A model generated the notes under the pieces. The model did no database searches and had not been told where the DNA came from. It saw only the letters and a list, made by a program, of their open reading frames with translations. From positions 435,854 through 499,853 of the forward strand of contig JTDE01000025.1 of NCBI GenBank assembly GCA_014338405.1: 64,000 nt of DNA. The letters are read 5' to 3'. The position numbers and the translations under genes were made by a program. The stretch is from Paragonimus skrjabini miyazakii. Taxonomy: Eukaryota; Platyhelminthes; Trematoda; Plagiorchiida; Troglotrematidae. This document shows positions 46,779 to 59,250 of the stretch, one piece after another; positions within the stretch are counted from its first letter, which is position 1; every line of letters starts with the position of its first letter.

Positions 46779-48639
46779 GATGTGGCTACCTCTCGTTCCG
46801 CTTGATGTTCAACTTGGTGGCTGAAAATCGACGAGGTAGATCGTGCAGACTGAAAAAGTTGTGAACAGCTAAGAGCAAAAATGTTTTATAGCATAGAGAT
46901 GATTTGGGGATGTAAATCCCCTAACACCATATAGGACTCCTCTGATTCACTTTTAGGAGTTTTTCATCCTCTTCAAAATAGACGACAGTCCAACGCCCGT
47001 CAGTACAGATGTTTCATCGGTGTACAATAGTCAACAGTGCGCGTTCGTTTTTAACAATATCACAGGAAAGAAAAACGCAGCTCAATACAAAAAGAAGCCT
47101 CATGTACTCTTGCATATCCAACAGTAAGTTGCTTATACCACAAAAATAAACAATAGATTTATGTGTGAGAATAGTAGCATCCTCGAGGCAGCTTTCTAAC
47201 AAGTTTCGCCGATTAACAAACTGAAAACACATCTCTATGAAAAAAGGATAGATCCTACAGACAGATAAATCACTAAGGTGTATGCAAATTACAGTTACCT
47301 GAGGGATGAAAAGGCTTGGAGTTTACGGTGACTTTTGAGTATGTTTGGATGTAGTGAAAAAACGAATCAACAGTTATTTCAACGTACTACTCAAAACTAA
47401 ATAAATCACCGTACTAGCCCGTAATCCATGGTACAGTTAACGACAACAGTTAAAGTATAGTATAATACTTGTTTCTCGGAAGTTGTTCTACTGGACGCAC
47501 TATGTATGACGGTTTACTCAAGTTATACTTGGTTGTTGTTCATTGTGATCTCTTTTGTTACTTAAATGGATGCCACCGATTTCATTCAGCTCCCTTACAT
47601 TACACTAGCTTCGCCATCGTTGGAGCTCTTCTACGAAGTGGCTGTGAGTTGTAGGTCATGTACTTAATAAAGCAGTCGTAATAACCACAACACCACTGAC
47701 CTAGATAATCCATAGCCAAACCGATATATTCGAAGGCCTAGCCGTTCAGCCGTGAGCGCTACTCAGTCTAAACGACCACTTCATAGAAAATCAATTGCTT
47801 TCCTATTAAAGCCAGATGTTGTTCTGGATGACGAGCCTCACAGACTATTGGAACGACTTCTGTTAACCACTATTATGTAATGATCTTACGCTGGAATTAC
47901 TGAAACTTTGTCAAAGATGTTTATACCCCGTATATGCAAGGCTATTGATTTTACACTGGAGTGCATGCTCGTTGTTGACGTCGCTGTTCTTTGATCGCAT
48001 TAGTAAGATGGAAACAACCAAATGAGGTCGGTCACTTGTTACTATATCACAGGTAAAAATATCGTTCATTGTAAGCGATTAGGCTTCTTAGCTCGATTCA
48101 TGTGAACACCACTCTATGCAAGTTGAAGTACTCTTTTCTTTTGTACAATCGTAATAAACGACAGTTGTCACTGTAACTCATTGTACACTTCTGTACAGAT
48201 AACAAGTTGGACGGTTTCCACATGTAGGCGACCCCCAATACATCGCATATCTTTCAACTTCAAAGACATTTTTTTGGATTTAGTCCTGTATGTCAAATTG
48301 TTACATATTTTGCACATACTTTTGACTGACAGATTTTTCTTTGCTGACCATCGGTAATCTATTTGCACATGTGGCGCTAATCCGTAACTCATCTCCTTTT
48401 TGGATTGGTCGTGACGTGATCTCGCAATTTTTCTGCAGGTGGCACTTCAGAAGATTTTTATATGTTTGTAGTTAAACTGCTTAGCGCACTAACCACTCAC
48501 GTTTATCTCTCGGTTGTCAGCCAGGTTACCCTGAAATAAATGGTTGTGTTCGGCAGATTAATATTTCGAATCTACCTTCCATATGACGACCAGTCAACAT
48601 TCTACAGTCATATTTCAAAAATGTACTCGATAAACTTCT
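46779..48639. other. Upstream region of the MORN1-like gene
   Basis: No clear promoter element is seen. Small frames at 47014-47232 (minus) and 47469-47654 (plus) lack support. Confidence 0.35.
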
Positions 48640-48870
48640 TTAGTTGATACTAGATCCAAGTCTATGACATCCACGAGATATCTGTAGGTTCCACTTGCAC
48701 TTCCAGTGAGTAAAACCGGGTATCAAGACAGGTAATTTGTTCGCTGAACTATCCGTTTTGACATCTCTGTCAGCCGCCCCTTCGAGTCCGGAAATAATTT
48801 GAATAGTATTCTTCAGTAAATTACTTTGCATTTCATCTCTGCTTGCAGGTCGACCGACTAGTTGATCCAT
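48640..48870 (-). CDS. Candidate first exon or small ORF, unknown protein
   Basis: ATG at 48870 in a favourable context (GTAAATGG) opens 76 codons: MDQLVGRPASRDEMQSNLLK, then NTIQIISGLEGAADRDVKTD and SSANKLPVLIPGFTHW before a basic end and TAA. The first 55 residues read like a real, partly helical soluble protein. Weak donors (GTGCAA near 48693, GTATCA near 48645) could end the exon before the stop. It lies about 1.9 kb upstream of the MORN1-like start on the same strand and need not be related. Confidence 0.4.
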   Translation of the reverse strand: MDQLVGRPASRDEMQSNLLKNTIQIISGLEGAADRDVKTDSSANKLPVLIPGFTHWKCKWNLQISRGCHRLGSSIN

Positions 48871-50616
48871 TTACACCATCAGTAATGATAGTTTGCATTA
48901 GAAAATGTATTCGCAGGACAGCCGTTTTCACCAAACAAGTTGGCAGCGAGTTTGCAATAGTCATAGTCAGTCCAATTTTTCGTAGAGCAATTTCACAAAC
49001 TCATTGATTTGCAGTCGAGACAACGACCGAGAACTTATTCTTGTTTAACTCACCATATTCGTCAGTGGCATTATGTTACATGACTTAATGAAGCTTGTCA
49101 GGCTTCTAACTTTCAGAGTTTCCAGTAAATGTAAAAAAAAATTCTCTCCACAGCACCTATGCTGTAATTATCTAGCTTGTTATCTAGCTTGTAATTATCT
49201 AGCTTGACTAGCAAATACGTCATTATGATTGTAATCTGTTTTGTGGTGCCGCATCAGCAAGACTTTTTTTCTTTATTCATTAGTCATATTATTGTACTAC
49301 ACCTGGTACTGCTTCTTAATATCAAAACAGAAAAAGAAACTTTTTGACAAGACAATGGTACTCAGAATGTCCTCTCAGTCATGAATAAGGTTATGATCAT
49401 GTTAGGTTTGTCCGGGTTTCCATTTTTCCTCAACCTGTTTTGCGATGAATTTAGTTTCAAATTTATGCTGTTCTTGCTGATTGCTATGATCCACGAACAT
49501 TTCGACATCGATGCTTTCACAGGCCTCTGTTGCTGTTACCCTCTCCTACTATTCCGATCGCAATCTCCGGAAGAGTCGCTGCTTTGTCATTCCGTTCACT
49601 TTCGATGTGTCAAATGCTAACTGCCGTAAGCGGTGTTGATAACAGATAACAGAATTTAGGTATCTTAGAATTTAAAAAAATGCTCACGGTCCAACGATCT
49701 ATACCGGGCGTTGGTTGACCGCGAAAATAATACCACTCATTTTTGTCCGTGATAGCGGCCCTCTAGCTGTTCCATGCACATAGGAGACAGTCCGTTCCGC
49801 CAGTATGGAATGAAAATATAGGGCACTGTTTTCAGAAATCAAACGTAATAATTTGCAACGAGCGAAAACTGCACATGGGCCTCTCATTCACCAAAAGTTA
49901 TCCACTGTTTCCCATAACTAACACCAAACTATTTTCCCTACAAGTAGTACAGTTAACAAACAAGATGTAGTTCATTTTCAGACCGTACTTTTCCATCAGT
50001 ATTTGCAAACATAATAAGCGGCCAGTTACCGGTTAGCTTGAAACAAACAAAGGCTAACGTTCACTCGTCTTGTTACAGTGAACATATCGGTGGAAAAGTT
50101 TGTCAAACCTAAGAGTACTTTAAACAGTAGTGAAAGCGGTTCAGATACAATGACCCGTAGGACTGAAACATTGGTGGAAGGTCATTGAAAACACATGACC
50201 ATCCGCTGTGCGCAACCAGTTGCATAGCTGAAAGCAGTCTCACCAAATTCATTCCCGGTATCCTATGAAGGGCATTCATATTAGTTCGTATATAGAATGA
50301 CAGTGTTTGGTTACACCTGAGTCCACAAGAGAATCTACAACACCGTGGATCGTCACGAATGTCTCATGCGTTGTAATCAGGTCTGTTACGTGCACTCGCC
50401 TTGGATCCCATCAACTAAACATCTGTCTATAGCTTACAATGGGCATGACTACTCGCTTGATGTATCTTTGAGCTGCCACATCAATATTGTGTACACTAAC
50501 TGTATTTTTCATTGTCCCATTTGCCGCAGCATACAACCAGGTGTGTGTATGCGTTTTCAGTTCAAAACATACTGACGTTGTCTGGTGTAAATCTTTTCCC
50601 ATCATTTTCTCTTCAG
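48871..50616. other. No supported gene
   Basis: Contains a small tandem repeat (49165-49206) and a hydrophobic 79-codon plus frame (49381-49620) without splice support. Confidence 0.35.
49165..49206. repeat. Short tandem repeat
   Basis: Three copies of TTATCTAGCTTG, the first and third preceded by TAA, in direct orientation. Confidence 0.9.
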
Positions 50617-50816
50617 TAATTGTTCAGTCAATTTTGAATGTTGTTCGCAATCTATCCGGCTTTGGGCCCCACCCCTTCCTTAAAACTTTTTCAAGGTATT
50701 CCACTGAATTTCAGTCTATCCACTTTTGGAACAGGTTCCTTATCTTATGTGCAAAAATGCTTGTGTACGACTGTGCGGTTGATGAGCGGGTTTCAACAGA
50801 ACTCGCAGGCCTATAA
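50617..50816 (+). CDS. Candidate exon, unknown protein
   Basis: A very strong acceptor (TTTTCCCATCATTTTCTCTTCAG) opens IVQSILNVVRNLSGFGPHPF then LKTFSRYSTEFQSIHFWNRF and on to a TAA at 50816. An overlapping frame from 50638 to 50898 is equally long. The acceptor suggests a real exon; the frame is uncertain. Confidence 0.3.
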
Positions 50817-50898
50817 AAGCTTATCATTGGATCGGTTTTATTCGCTTAGAACACTACACGACCAATGTAGCCCACAATGCGCCTCATGTTTGTATTAA

Positions 50899-53509
50899 CT
50901 ACACGCAGTCATATCTTGTAGTCTCATTGTCATGTTTTTATTGGACGAAGCACGCATTTTATACTACCTGTCACTTCCACAAATTACTAGTATAGTCTGT
51001 TTGCGCGTTCCTAACCAAAAACAATATCTAACCCTTCCTTTCTTTAGCTGGTAACCCTACAGCTTGTGTATTAAAATAGCTAGTTATCTTAAGTATTAAC
51101 CACCAATTCACTGTGCCCGTTTTCTGAGAGTATTAGATCTGAATGCTCTCTATAAGTAAGTCTTAGGTAAGTGACAAGAAGAGCACAATTTTTATAGTAA
51201 AACCAATAAAATCAAAGTACAGTTTGTCTAAGTAAGAAGTAGTATTCTGCAACTTGCTTCCTTACAGGGAAGGAAGGCAGATCTTTTTAATGGAACGTCC
51301 TAACTGGAGTGATTGCAAAGTCCTTCAACGCCACACCGACTAGTGGTCCAGAGATGAAATGAAACAGTCAGAGTGGACACCCCAGGTTGGTGGGCAAAAC
51401 CACACTCCCATGTTTGTCAATCCGACTCAACTAGCAAGCTTGCTGTAGTTTCTCTCACAGTACCGGAACACCAGTATAACATTTGGGTTTTCGACTAACG
51501 GCCCAGCTACACTAGTTTATTCACTTGATTATGATTACCCTCTAATGCTTGCACCAACTTCTCATCTCATAAAAATGTGACAAAAATTTCTGTTTTGGCG
51601 GAAGCACAGTCGAGTTGATTTTGCTGCACATTGCCCCAATAATATCATGAAATTAATGCGTTCGTCAGAGCGTAGGAGACAAAGTAAATTACAGGGTGCT
51701 ACTTCTTACTGTGTACAGTAAGTTTATTGGTAGAGCCGAATGCTATTGCTTGAACTATTCTAATCATTTTAGTAATGCATCGTTAGCCATTTAATACAAA
51801 ATTTTAATAGATGTTTCTGACTAAAGAATTAATATCTGACACATTTTTCACGAGAATAAGTTGCCGGACAAAATGGTTGAAAGTGCTTGGAAACAAATGA
51901 CCCCAATGTCTATAGCATGCGCTCTATTTTGAAATCACGAAGATTTTTCGTCTACTCATGTTTCACTAGAAGTATATGATCAGTGTATATTCTTGTGAAA
52001 CTGTTTGTAAAAAGAAGGAAACGATACTGTTAACAATTTCACATTCAGTGCTAACTCACCAATTTATCTAATTAAAACAAAATACTTAGTATGCACTCAA
52101 ACGTTCGAGTGAATATCTATGACCGACCGGGAGAAACGAACAAAATGTTTCCTCATCAACAAACCGGATGTATAGTTTACAAAAGGACTATTCCAATTAC
52201 GATAATAACGTAACTCAACCTTTGGCAGATCAAATATTACTGGCCTGATCGTATGAGGCACTCATTCAAACACATTTTTGATCGCTGTATGGTCAAGACG
52301 TGAGACAACTTTTGCCTTCGCGAAGTGAGATTGCAACTTTTGATGTGATTGGGGGTGGAAGAATACTTGGGAAAATCTCTACAAATGCTGGATACCAGAA
52401 TCACCAAACTGGATAATTTTTTGAAGGTATAGTGATATAGAAATGAGAACAGGAGAAATCTTGTGATCTTCGTTTTATAAGGCAGCTGCACTAAAGCCTT
52501 CGGGGAGTCAGCAAAGAAGTAAACTATTAGTTTGTTGGGGCTGTAACTGGCCCTTCTATGCAACATAAAGTGACGGAATTATTGTATGTGTAAACCAACC
52601 TTTTTTGAGAGCAGCGGTCTGTTACATGAATCAGAACACAACTTCTAAGCCGCCGAAGGGTAAGTCGACTGAGTTTTCTATGAAGCAGTACCAAACTGGT
52701 TGGAGCTGGTAATCCTCCTGTACCCCAGACCTAGTAGATATGACGGTCACAGTGTTGAACAGATGGCTATATTCTTCTGACATTCATCTACCATGTGGAT
52801 GAAAATACGTCAATCCTTGAAAGGTGGCCGTGTTCTCAAGTAGTGCTCCAGATATCAAATTCACATAACCAAAGCTTGGAAAAAGCAAACGTCTCAGACT
52901 TTCTAAAAATATCAAGTTAGCAAACTTCCGATGGAATACGTTACAGGACAAATTTCAATGGCTTAAGAGATTTTCCAAAACGGATCAGAGAAGTGAGCAG
53001 TCCAATATTTATGAGACAGAAATTAATTCTACAACTCCTTTGACAACAGAACGGTGAAACGGCTTTACTTGTTACCATCAGAAGTTATCAAACGTAGATG
53101 TATAATTCATAAGGGTTGTAATATGGGCTACAAAAAGAGGCTCCCGCTACATGCTTTAGACCTTGCAGAGGATTCCAAGTAGAGTACCCAGGTCAATCAA
53201 GTGAGTGTCTACAGAAATGTAGTGAGTAAACACTGAAAAATAATTAAATTCCAATTACATGTGATCTGTTGGTAGAAAAGTGACTTTAAATGTTCTTTTC
53301 GCTCCGGTTAGCATGTTCCATCGGTTTACTGGTAATTATCACCAGGCGAACCTCACTGGCATACCTCTTACACCAAAATACTTTTGGAGTTGACTTCACA
53401 ATCAGGATGCATTTGTATATGAACAGCCTCATCAGTAAATCCGATATGCACAAGTAACCAATGCTATCGTCGTTATTTCTAGCAGACGAAGGGGTTTGTT
53501 TCTTACTAG
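50899..53509. other. No supported gene
   Basis: One 109-codon minus frame (52237-52566) without paired splice sites. No repeat recognised. Confidence 0.35.
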
Positions 53510-53631
53510 TTCTTCATATAATACATCACAAAAAGGTATGCTGAGTTCCACTATAGATTATCGATATCGGAGCGGGCATTTGGAACGCCAACCTGAATGG
53601 GATTCAGTTAGATGCAGCTCTTTACAGACAG
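53510..53631 (+). CDS. Candidate internal exon, unknown protein
   Basis: Acceptor GGGGTTTGTTTCTTACTAG opens 40 codons: SSYNTSQKGMLSSTIDYRYR, then SGHLERQPEWDSVRCSSLQT, ending in phase 1 at ACAG|GTAACT. It enters in phase 2. The polar, balanced composition is typical of coding sequence. No domain recognised. Confidence 0.5.
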
Positions 53632-54008
53632 GTAACTCAGTTTTCCCAGACAGCTTTAAAAACACTGACATTCTGCTGTTGAGCTGGTCACTGTTATCTG
53701 CACCCAGCTTCCATCCCCGTCCTCCGTTGGCCTGACAGATAATTAGTGAAGAATTTTGAGTAGATCCCGAGACATGGTTGGTTAGGTTACCACACAGCCC
53801 ATCATATGTTGTGACGGGTATTGATCACGCAGTATTTCATCGACAGTCTTCATATACTGTCAATTAAACAACAAACGAAATGTTTCCAAGTGACGTCAAA
53901 TTTTATTTTGTTCGATCGTTTACTACATTCTAGTAAAAGCGGAATGATTCTTAAATCAGGTTCATTGGGTTTACAGTCTCATCGTGTTTTATAACTTACT
54001 TTTTACAG

Positions 54009-54029
54009 GGGAGGTTCTTGATGTGTTAG
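54009..54029 (+). CDS. Candidate 21-bp micro-exon
   Basis: An excellent acceptor (TTTATAACTTACTTTTTACAG) is followed by EVLDVL and a GTAGTG donor, phase 1 in and out, matching the exit of the exon at 53510-53631. Skipping it would not shift the frame. Confidence 0.38.
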   Translation, partial: GRFLMC

Positions 54030-54647
54030 GTAGTGCAGGTTAGCCAGTCACCATGATTAATTATCAGCCACAGAGCATTTGCGTTGCAATGTCATCCGAC
54101 TAGGAGATGGCTGCTTAGGGGGTCATACTCTTCAGGTGTTTCGTTGCCGTACTATTTACTATACGGTATCTTGAGGGGTTTCGCGCAATCATAACATTAG
54201 CGGGACCGTACTTACTGTAAATTTAGCACCCGAAGAGTGTTGGCGATAATACCTGACGAAACTAATCATAATGAGCATTCTGTTTGATATGGTGCTCTAA
54301 GCAGTTAGATAACGGCATGCAGGTGAAAAACACGCCCTCAACTCTGTTGTAATATTGGCACCACTACACCAGTATCTTCATTAAAAGCATCTTTTTCCAA
54401 AACAACCCCACCAGGTAAAACACGGGGCGCTGACGTTGTAAGTAGTTCGCGGAGACTAAACTTTCAACAAATGTGTGGAAAGAAATCGTAGTCAAGGGCT
54501 CGCTTAACTTTATGAATGTTTATGTGTTACTAACGCATGGAACCACTTATATAATAGTTTTACAAAACGGCAGCAGTAGGAAAAAATAATAACAAGGATG
54601 GTAAACTCATCCAAAAAACAAGGCGTTGGTCAGTTTTTAATCAACAG

Positions 54648-54975
54648 TTGCGTCTTGGATATCTCACCTCTACAGCTTGAATGTTTTACACGTTGGGTCA
54701 GGCGATGCATGGGACTGGAAGACAAGATCAAAGGCTTTGACTTCGCAAGATTATGTTCTCTAAACACAAGAAGTAGCCAGTCGTTAAGAATTACTGAGAA
54801 CAGCTTACGTAATTTGTTAAAATGTCAGCACTTGGCTTTAGGGAACGCAGGAAGACCTTTTGGTACAACAAAGGCTGCTTCTTTCAAGTTCTTGTTGTAC
54901 CTCTGTATCTTTAAATACTCAAAGAGCACCCCCCAGGGTGGAATACCAACGATTCTAACGTCTTCTTCACACTAG
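54648..54975 (+). CDS. Candidate exon (108 codons), unknown protein
   Basis: Acceptor GTCAGTTTTTAATCAACAG opens CVLDISPLQLECFTRWVRRC, then MGLEDKIKGFDFARLCSLNT, then RSSQSLRITENSLRNLLKCQ and on to a TGA-free end at a stop at 54975; the frame is also open 17 codons upstream. A weak donor (TTTTG|GTACAA) could end it near 54863. The middle is Leu/Arg-rich and helical. A second frame after the same acceptor (…WISHLYSLNVLHVGSGDAWD…) is open for about 38 codons. No domain is recognised. Confidence 0.4.
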
Positions 54976-55284
54976 ATAACTGACACAAATCATGCCTCAC
55001 AAACAATTTAACAGATACAACCCCATGATGTATCAGTCCTTCCTTTGTCAAGGACAAAAGTAGTGACAATGCTATTTTGATGATGTTATCTTTAATGCAT
55101 AATAACATTTCGTTTGTGTCCAGGAGTAGATGTCGAGGGGTGATGAGTTGATGATGCGTTGATACACTTCTGTCCTACTGCACATCGACTGCATAAATGT
55201 GTAACTTTAATACCTGCCTACCAACTTGTGCTGTATTTTCCAATAACCCAAAAAGGGGTAAATAGTAAAGTATAGATCGATTAA

Positions 55285-55828
55285 GTGATGCACTGCAGAT
55301 TAAGGTACTCAGTAGTACGAATTCGTGTGAATTTTTTAATAACGGATCGACCGTTTAAAATCGTTACCTTTGTGGTGGACAGATCTACCCCAACAGCTTC
55401 TGGAAGTTTACTGTCAAAAGTACGTCTTGTTAACTCTCAATCAAACACTTTCCGAATCACAGTTCTGATAGGCCCCGTATTGATCTTGAATGATTGAGAG
55501 AGTTAGCAAAGAAACTGTTGACTACCAGTAGTTTTGAAGTGCGAAAAGGTCCCAAATGACTAGAATGATATCAGTATCAACGCATTTAACTGTTTTTGGG
55601 CAAGGCCATACTTTCCTCCGAATTTGTTTCCTACATCGCCTACAAGGTCATGGACCATACCATTCCCTTGGAGGTTATCGTTAGTGGGTTACCGGTTTCT
55701 ACAAAGAAATGTTTGATGACGCTAAGCACAATGTATGAATTTCTCCTTCGAATTTTTCCAACACAAACTAACACTCCTAATGTCGACAGTAGAAGTTCAG
55801 AGATAAAAGATTCAATAATCTTTAAACG
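55285..55828 (+). CDS. Candidate exons, unknown protein
   Basis: Two plus frames. The first (55285-55497) ends with LLSKVRLVNSQSNTFRITVL…, without clear borders. The second, 55605-55828, follows acceptor TTTAACTGTTTTTGGGCAAG, encodes AILSSEFVSYIAYKVMDHTI, then PLEVIVSGLPVSTKKCLMTL and a Ser/Asn-rich end, and closes in phase 2 at AAACG|GTAAAT. The second reads convincingly as protein. Neither is linked in phase to its neighbours. Confidence 0.38.
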
Positions 55829-56527
55829 GTAAATTTAGTCTGGTGAATCTTCTGCTGCAACATTTTTTATGGTTCCGCATGTGATCTGTTGGAGATGCAA
55901 TGCGACAAGTCTTGTGAGCACAACAAAGTTAAAATGTATATTGCTGAGATGATTGTTCCTGATCTACAGTTGACTTTGGCACTCGTAGGTCGGACGATAA
56001 ACCAGCAGAAGGTGAAGTGATTGATCCTCATTAGCGTTCACAGAATAAATAAAATGAACTACAGTATAAGCCGTGTCGTCCGTGAATAAAACCAAGATAT
56101 GGGGTTTCCTGACTAATGTGAAAATTTCTGAACGTGCCTATGTTTGAAACCGTTGGCGATCAAAATGATCACCCAGACAGAATTGTTTGGGAACTGTAAT
56201 GACTAGTCCAACGAAAACTCCGGGTACTGAAAGACCGTAAAAAATGAATTGTTTTTTATACGTTAGCACCATGTCGTTAGAATAGGAATGCACTTGTTTT
56301 TGGATGCGTTTAAACAATATTGTTTAAGTGATAAAAAACAAGCTTTGATAGACATTCATCCGTACAGTCGTTCGAAAGTACCAACCAGCGTTGCGGAAAA
56401 TAAGGAGGCAGCAAAATTGGTAACCTAGAATTCCTTAGAAGACAGTGCATGTTAACAACGATTAACAAGGTTCAATGGTTTCCTTTAGTTCTGTAGTTTT
56501 CCGTCGGCAGAACGTAAAGTACTGGTG

Positions 56528-56593
56528 TGGGCAGTCCAACGCGAGGCGCTCCGGTAAAATTCTGCGTTTTTGAATGGTTCAAATCCCCAGCAG
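56528..56593 (+). repeat. tRNA-like segment (SINE head or tRNA pseudogene)
   Basis: Contains a good box B, ATGGTTCAAATCCCC, about 35 bp after a degenerate box A (GGCAGTCCAACGCGAGG). A cloverleaf with a proper acceptor stem cannot be drawn, so a functional tRNA is unlikely. Confidence 0.35.
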
Positions 56594-56864
56594 TTTGGTC
56601 GTGGTGTAGGTGTTGGTCACGAGAAGTGCTGGGATCGCGACTGAATATATAACCCAACTTTGATTGTTACAACTGCTCAGTCAGTAGAACCGTGTCGCCC
56701 GTTTACGAGCCGGAAATTTTACAAACGTAAGGTTTGATTCTAAGTCAATATTATATTCGTTGGAATTTACCTTTCCATACTTATTAACAAACGATTGCAT
56801 TTTGAAGTTTCAGCTCAGCTGAAAGAACTAACCGGTACTTTGACTGGGAAATGTAATGAACTTG

Positions 56865-56906
56865 AATATGTACATACATATGTATATACATGTATATATA
56901 TATATA
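56865..56906. repeat. TATA/CATA microsatellite
   Basis: A run of alternating purine-pyrimidine dinucleotides (ATATGTACATACATATGTAT… ending in TATATATATATA). Confidence 0.85.
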
Positions 56907-57003
56907 GGCGGAAGCACTGCGTTGACGTCCATCACAACATAAACACACAGCAGTAGAAAATAACCTTTGAAATTAGACTTGTATTATGTAGGTGCGATTA
57001 CAG

Positions 57004-57341
57004 AAACACTAATGAAACCAGTGAAACGGCTGGCTGGAAGCTATTCTTCAGTCTGCTCTCCGTGGTAAGTAATTTTTTGGACACCGCACCTGGAAAACAC
57101 AACACGGTGTACAATTAGTGGTTGTAGCAACTGACTGATGCAAATGCAAGTGTTGCACGGCAGAGGAAGAGCACGTTGGAATGATCTGTTTTATAAAGGA
57201 ATTACCGTTTCATTTTTTTGCTACTAGCTCAACAACCGCCAAGTCAATTTATATTTGTGAGCAGTTTTGATCCAAGTAAAATTGACAACCAATCTGAAGT
57301 CAGCAGTCGGTCTCACTTTGCCCAAGCAGAGAAAAGACTGG
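57004..57341 (+). CDS. Two candidate exons, unknown protein
   Basis: Exon A is 57004-57064 (acceptor GTAGGTGCGATTACAG; donor CCGTG|GTAAGT). It is open in two frames: TLMKPVKRLAGSYSSVCSP or NTNETSETAGWKLFFSLLSV. Exon B is 57228-57341 (textbook acceptor CGTTTCATTTTTTTGCTACTAG; donor CTGG|GTACGC; phase 1 in and out): QQPPSQFIFVSSFDPSKIDN then QSEVSSRSHFAQAEKRL, strongly protein-like. A and B do not join directly in phase; a short intermediate exon near 57129 (QLTDANA…) would fix this, but its donor is weak. No domain is recognised. Confidence 0.45.
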
Positions 57342-57879
57342 GTACGCACGCAATGTGTAATGTTAGTTATAATTATTTTGACTAAGTTATGAACACTTTA
57401 TACAGTGCGATAGATGTTGGATGTACATTCGAACAATAGGAAATTATGTACAGTACTATAGGGAATTCTGTCTTAGGACTTTAGGACTGTAAAAGTGCTG
57501 GACAAATAAGGAAACAGATAGGCACTTGATGATCATAGTCTTTACAGATAGTTAGTTTTCCCACTGTTGGGTAAGAACAAATGTGGGTTTACGGGAAATG
57601 CGGTAAGGTACAGGAGTTGGGCGATAGTCGTTACAGTCGAACATGGACTGAGTGTATCGTGTGGGTTCTTTTGAACTGGTAGGTGTCTACAGATTACGCC
57701 GGTTGTGAGCCTTTTCCTATTTCATGTTTATCGAATTTGACAAGAATGTGTGATCGCAGTCAATATAATCAGCCTGCTCTTTCACACTAAACCCCGAACT
57801 CTACTATTCAAACATTAGGCTACACCTTTGTACGGTCGGCATCTTCAGCGCGAATAAAAACAAAGGAACTGCTGCGCAC

Positions 57880-58300
57880 GTCATGATGAAACCGTATATG
57901 TCACAACATATTGCGAGATGAGGTAGACTGAAGATGTAGCATGACGTTTTATTAGATGTCAGTGAATCACAAAACTTCCCCGGAAGTGATTTTGCTACGG
58001 TATATCCAGAATCTTCCTTCATATTTAGCCACAGATCGAGGAAAACAACAGGCAAGCGACCAGATCATTTGGTATTCGTCAAAATTGTCATTAAAGATTA
58101 GTTCACTCGGTTGTGTAACATTTTTGTAATATCGTTTTTTGAAGGATTATTTGCAATAGTCGTTGTTCGCTCATACCAAAAACATGGTTGAAATCACCGA
58201 AAATAGTAGACGTCAGTTGTGACTCACGGTCAGTAGTGAATTTGGCTGCGATGCCAATCTCCGAGACGTGAGAGTGAAAAAAGCTGCACACAATTCTGTC
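57880..58300 (-). mobile_element. Ty3/gypsy integrase relic
   Basis: The minus strand encodes FFHSHVSEIGIAAKFTTDRE then SQLTSTIFGDFNHVFGM, matching the integrase catalytic core pattern W-x3-FG-P-x-ITTDRG-x-QF-S-LF, with the central Asp of the DDE triad in TDR. About 150 bp later and in another frame comes LPVVFLDLWLNMKEDSGYTV then AKSLPGKF, matching the LPLVLLG…KEDLGYSSAELVYG…LPGEF segment of the same domain. Frame breaks and substitutions show it is dead. Upstream, 58343-58543 may hold the start of the core in degraded form. No LTRs were recognised. Confidence 0.7.
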
Positions 58301-59250
58301 AATAAACAGTAATTGACTACCTCGTTAGTTTGTCACAATTGATCAGAAGGTGCATATACTTGTTGAAAGGTAGGAGAAACTTAACGACATCGGAATAAAC
58401 TTAGTTGATACGCACTTTAAACAAAACAATTGCCCCAGGGGTAAACATGCTACGATGGTGATATCTAACATTCTGGTAGGTCCTGCTGACGCATCTCCAA
58501 ACAATCGTGCAGCATCAGATATTTGATGTCTTCTTGCATGCACACTTTTCAGTGTGATTTGACGTGCTCACATCTACGTACTTTTCGAATGGATTACCTA
58601 GTGAACACAAGCGTATTTTGCGCTTTTCTTGACTATTGTTTGTCTCAGACTAATCTAAAGCTGAATACCTCACATATGTCAGTCTTTATCGCATAGACGG
58701 AAAGTTCATATTATTAGTATTATTATTAAGTGTAAGATGCTAATTCTGGTCGACTGTCTGAATCAATGCGCCTAACTCTTTCTCGTGCCCCTTCGTTCGA
58801 TAACCATGTGATCGTTGTTGTCGCAAGCCATCTGTGATAGCACTCAATTCAACATGCCGGAAAGAGGGCAAGTTCCGGAATAACTAAGTATATCTAACAG
58901 GAACACCTTCCAACCTATGTCGAGACAATTGTGGTAAAATTTCTGAAATGAACAATTATCTTCATTGTATAAAATTTGATAAATTTATTCATTCATTTTT
59001 TGTTTCACTGCATATATATAAGTATATGGTTTGTGTCCAAACCCTACCGAGTCCTTTAAGCCCGGTGCTTGTTGGGGCAAGCTTCAACCGACCTTCAGGG
59101 AGTCTTTAAATTGATAGTGGACTAAAGTCCAGAGCACCTTCATTGGTCTGTCAAAAACCGGTCATTTTATACTGAGGCTATAAGTCCAAGTGAACGGTCG
59201 AAGTATGTGTTATAAAATGGACTAATTTTGACCGGGTTATGTGCATTTAG
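58301..59250. other. Retroelement-flanking DNA
   Basis: Includes possible further gypsy sequence (58343-58543, minus) and, at 59040-59250, a GC-richer stretch that may be the 5' or long-terminal part of the Penelope-like element. No hammerhead ribozyme core was found by eye. Confidence 0.35.

Larger units (their letters stand above)
55829..57003. other. No gene; tRNA-like and simple-sequence DNA
   Basis: Holds the tRNA-like segment at 56528-56593, a second weak tRNA-like stretch near 56675-56745 and a TA/CA microsatellite at 56865-56906. Confidence 0.5.

Noticed and set aside
46119..46805. Plus-strand frames at 46119, 46375 and 46605
   Set aside because: They are antisense shadows of the MORN1-like exons.
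59040..59250. Terminal repeat of the Penelope-like element
   Set aside because: GC-richer and adjacent, but no second copy of it is seen after 60837, so a terminal repeat cannot be shown.
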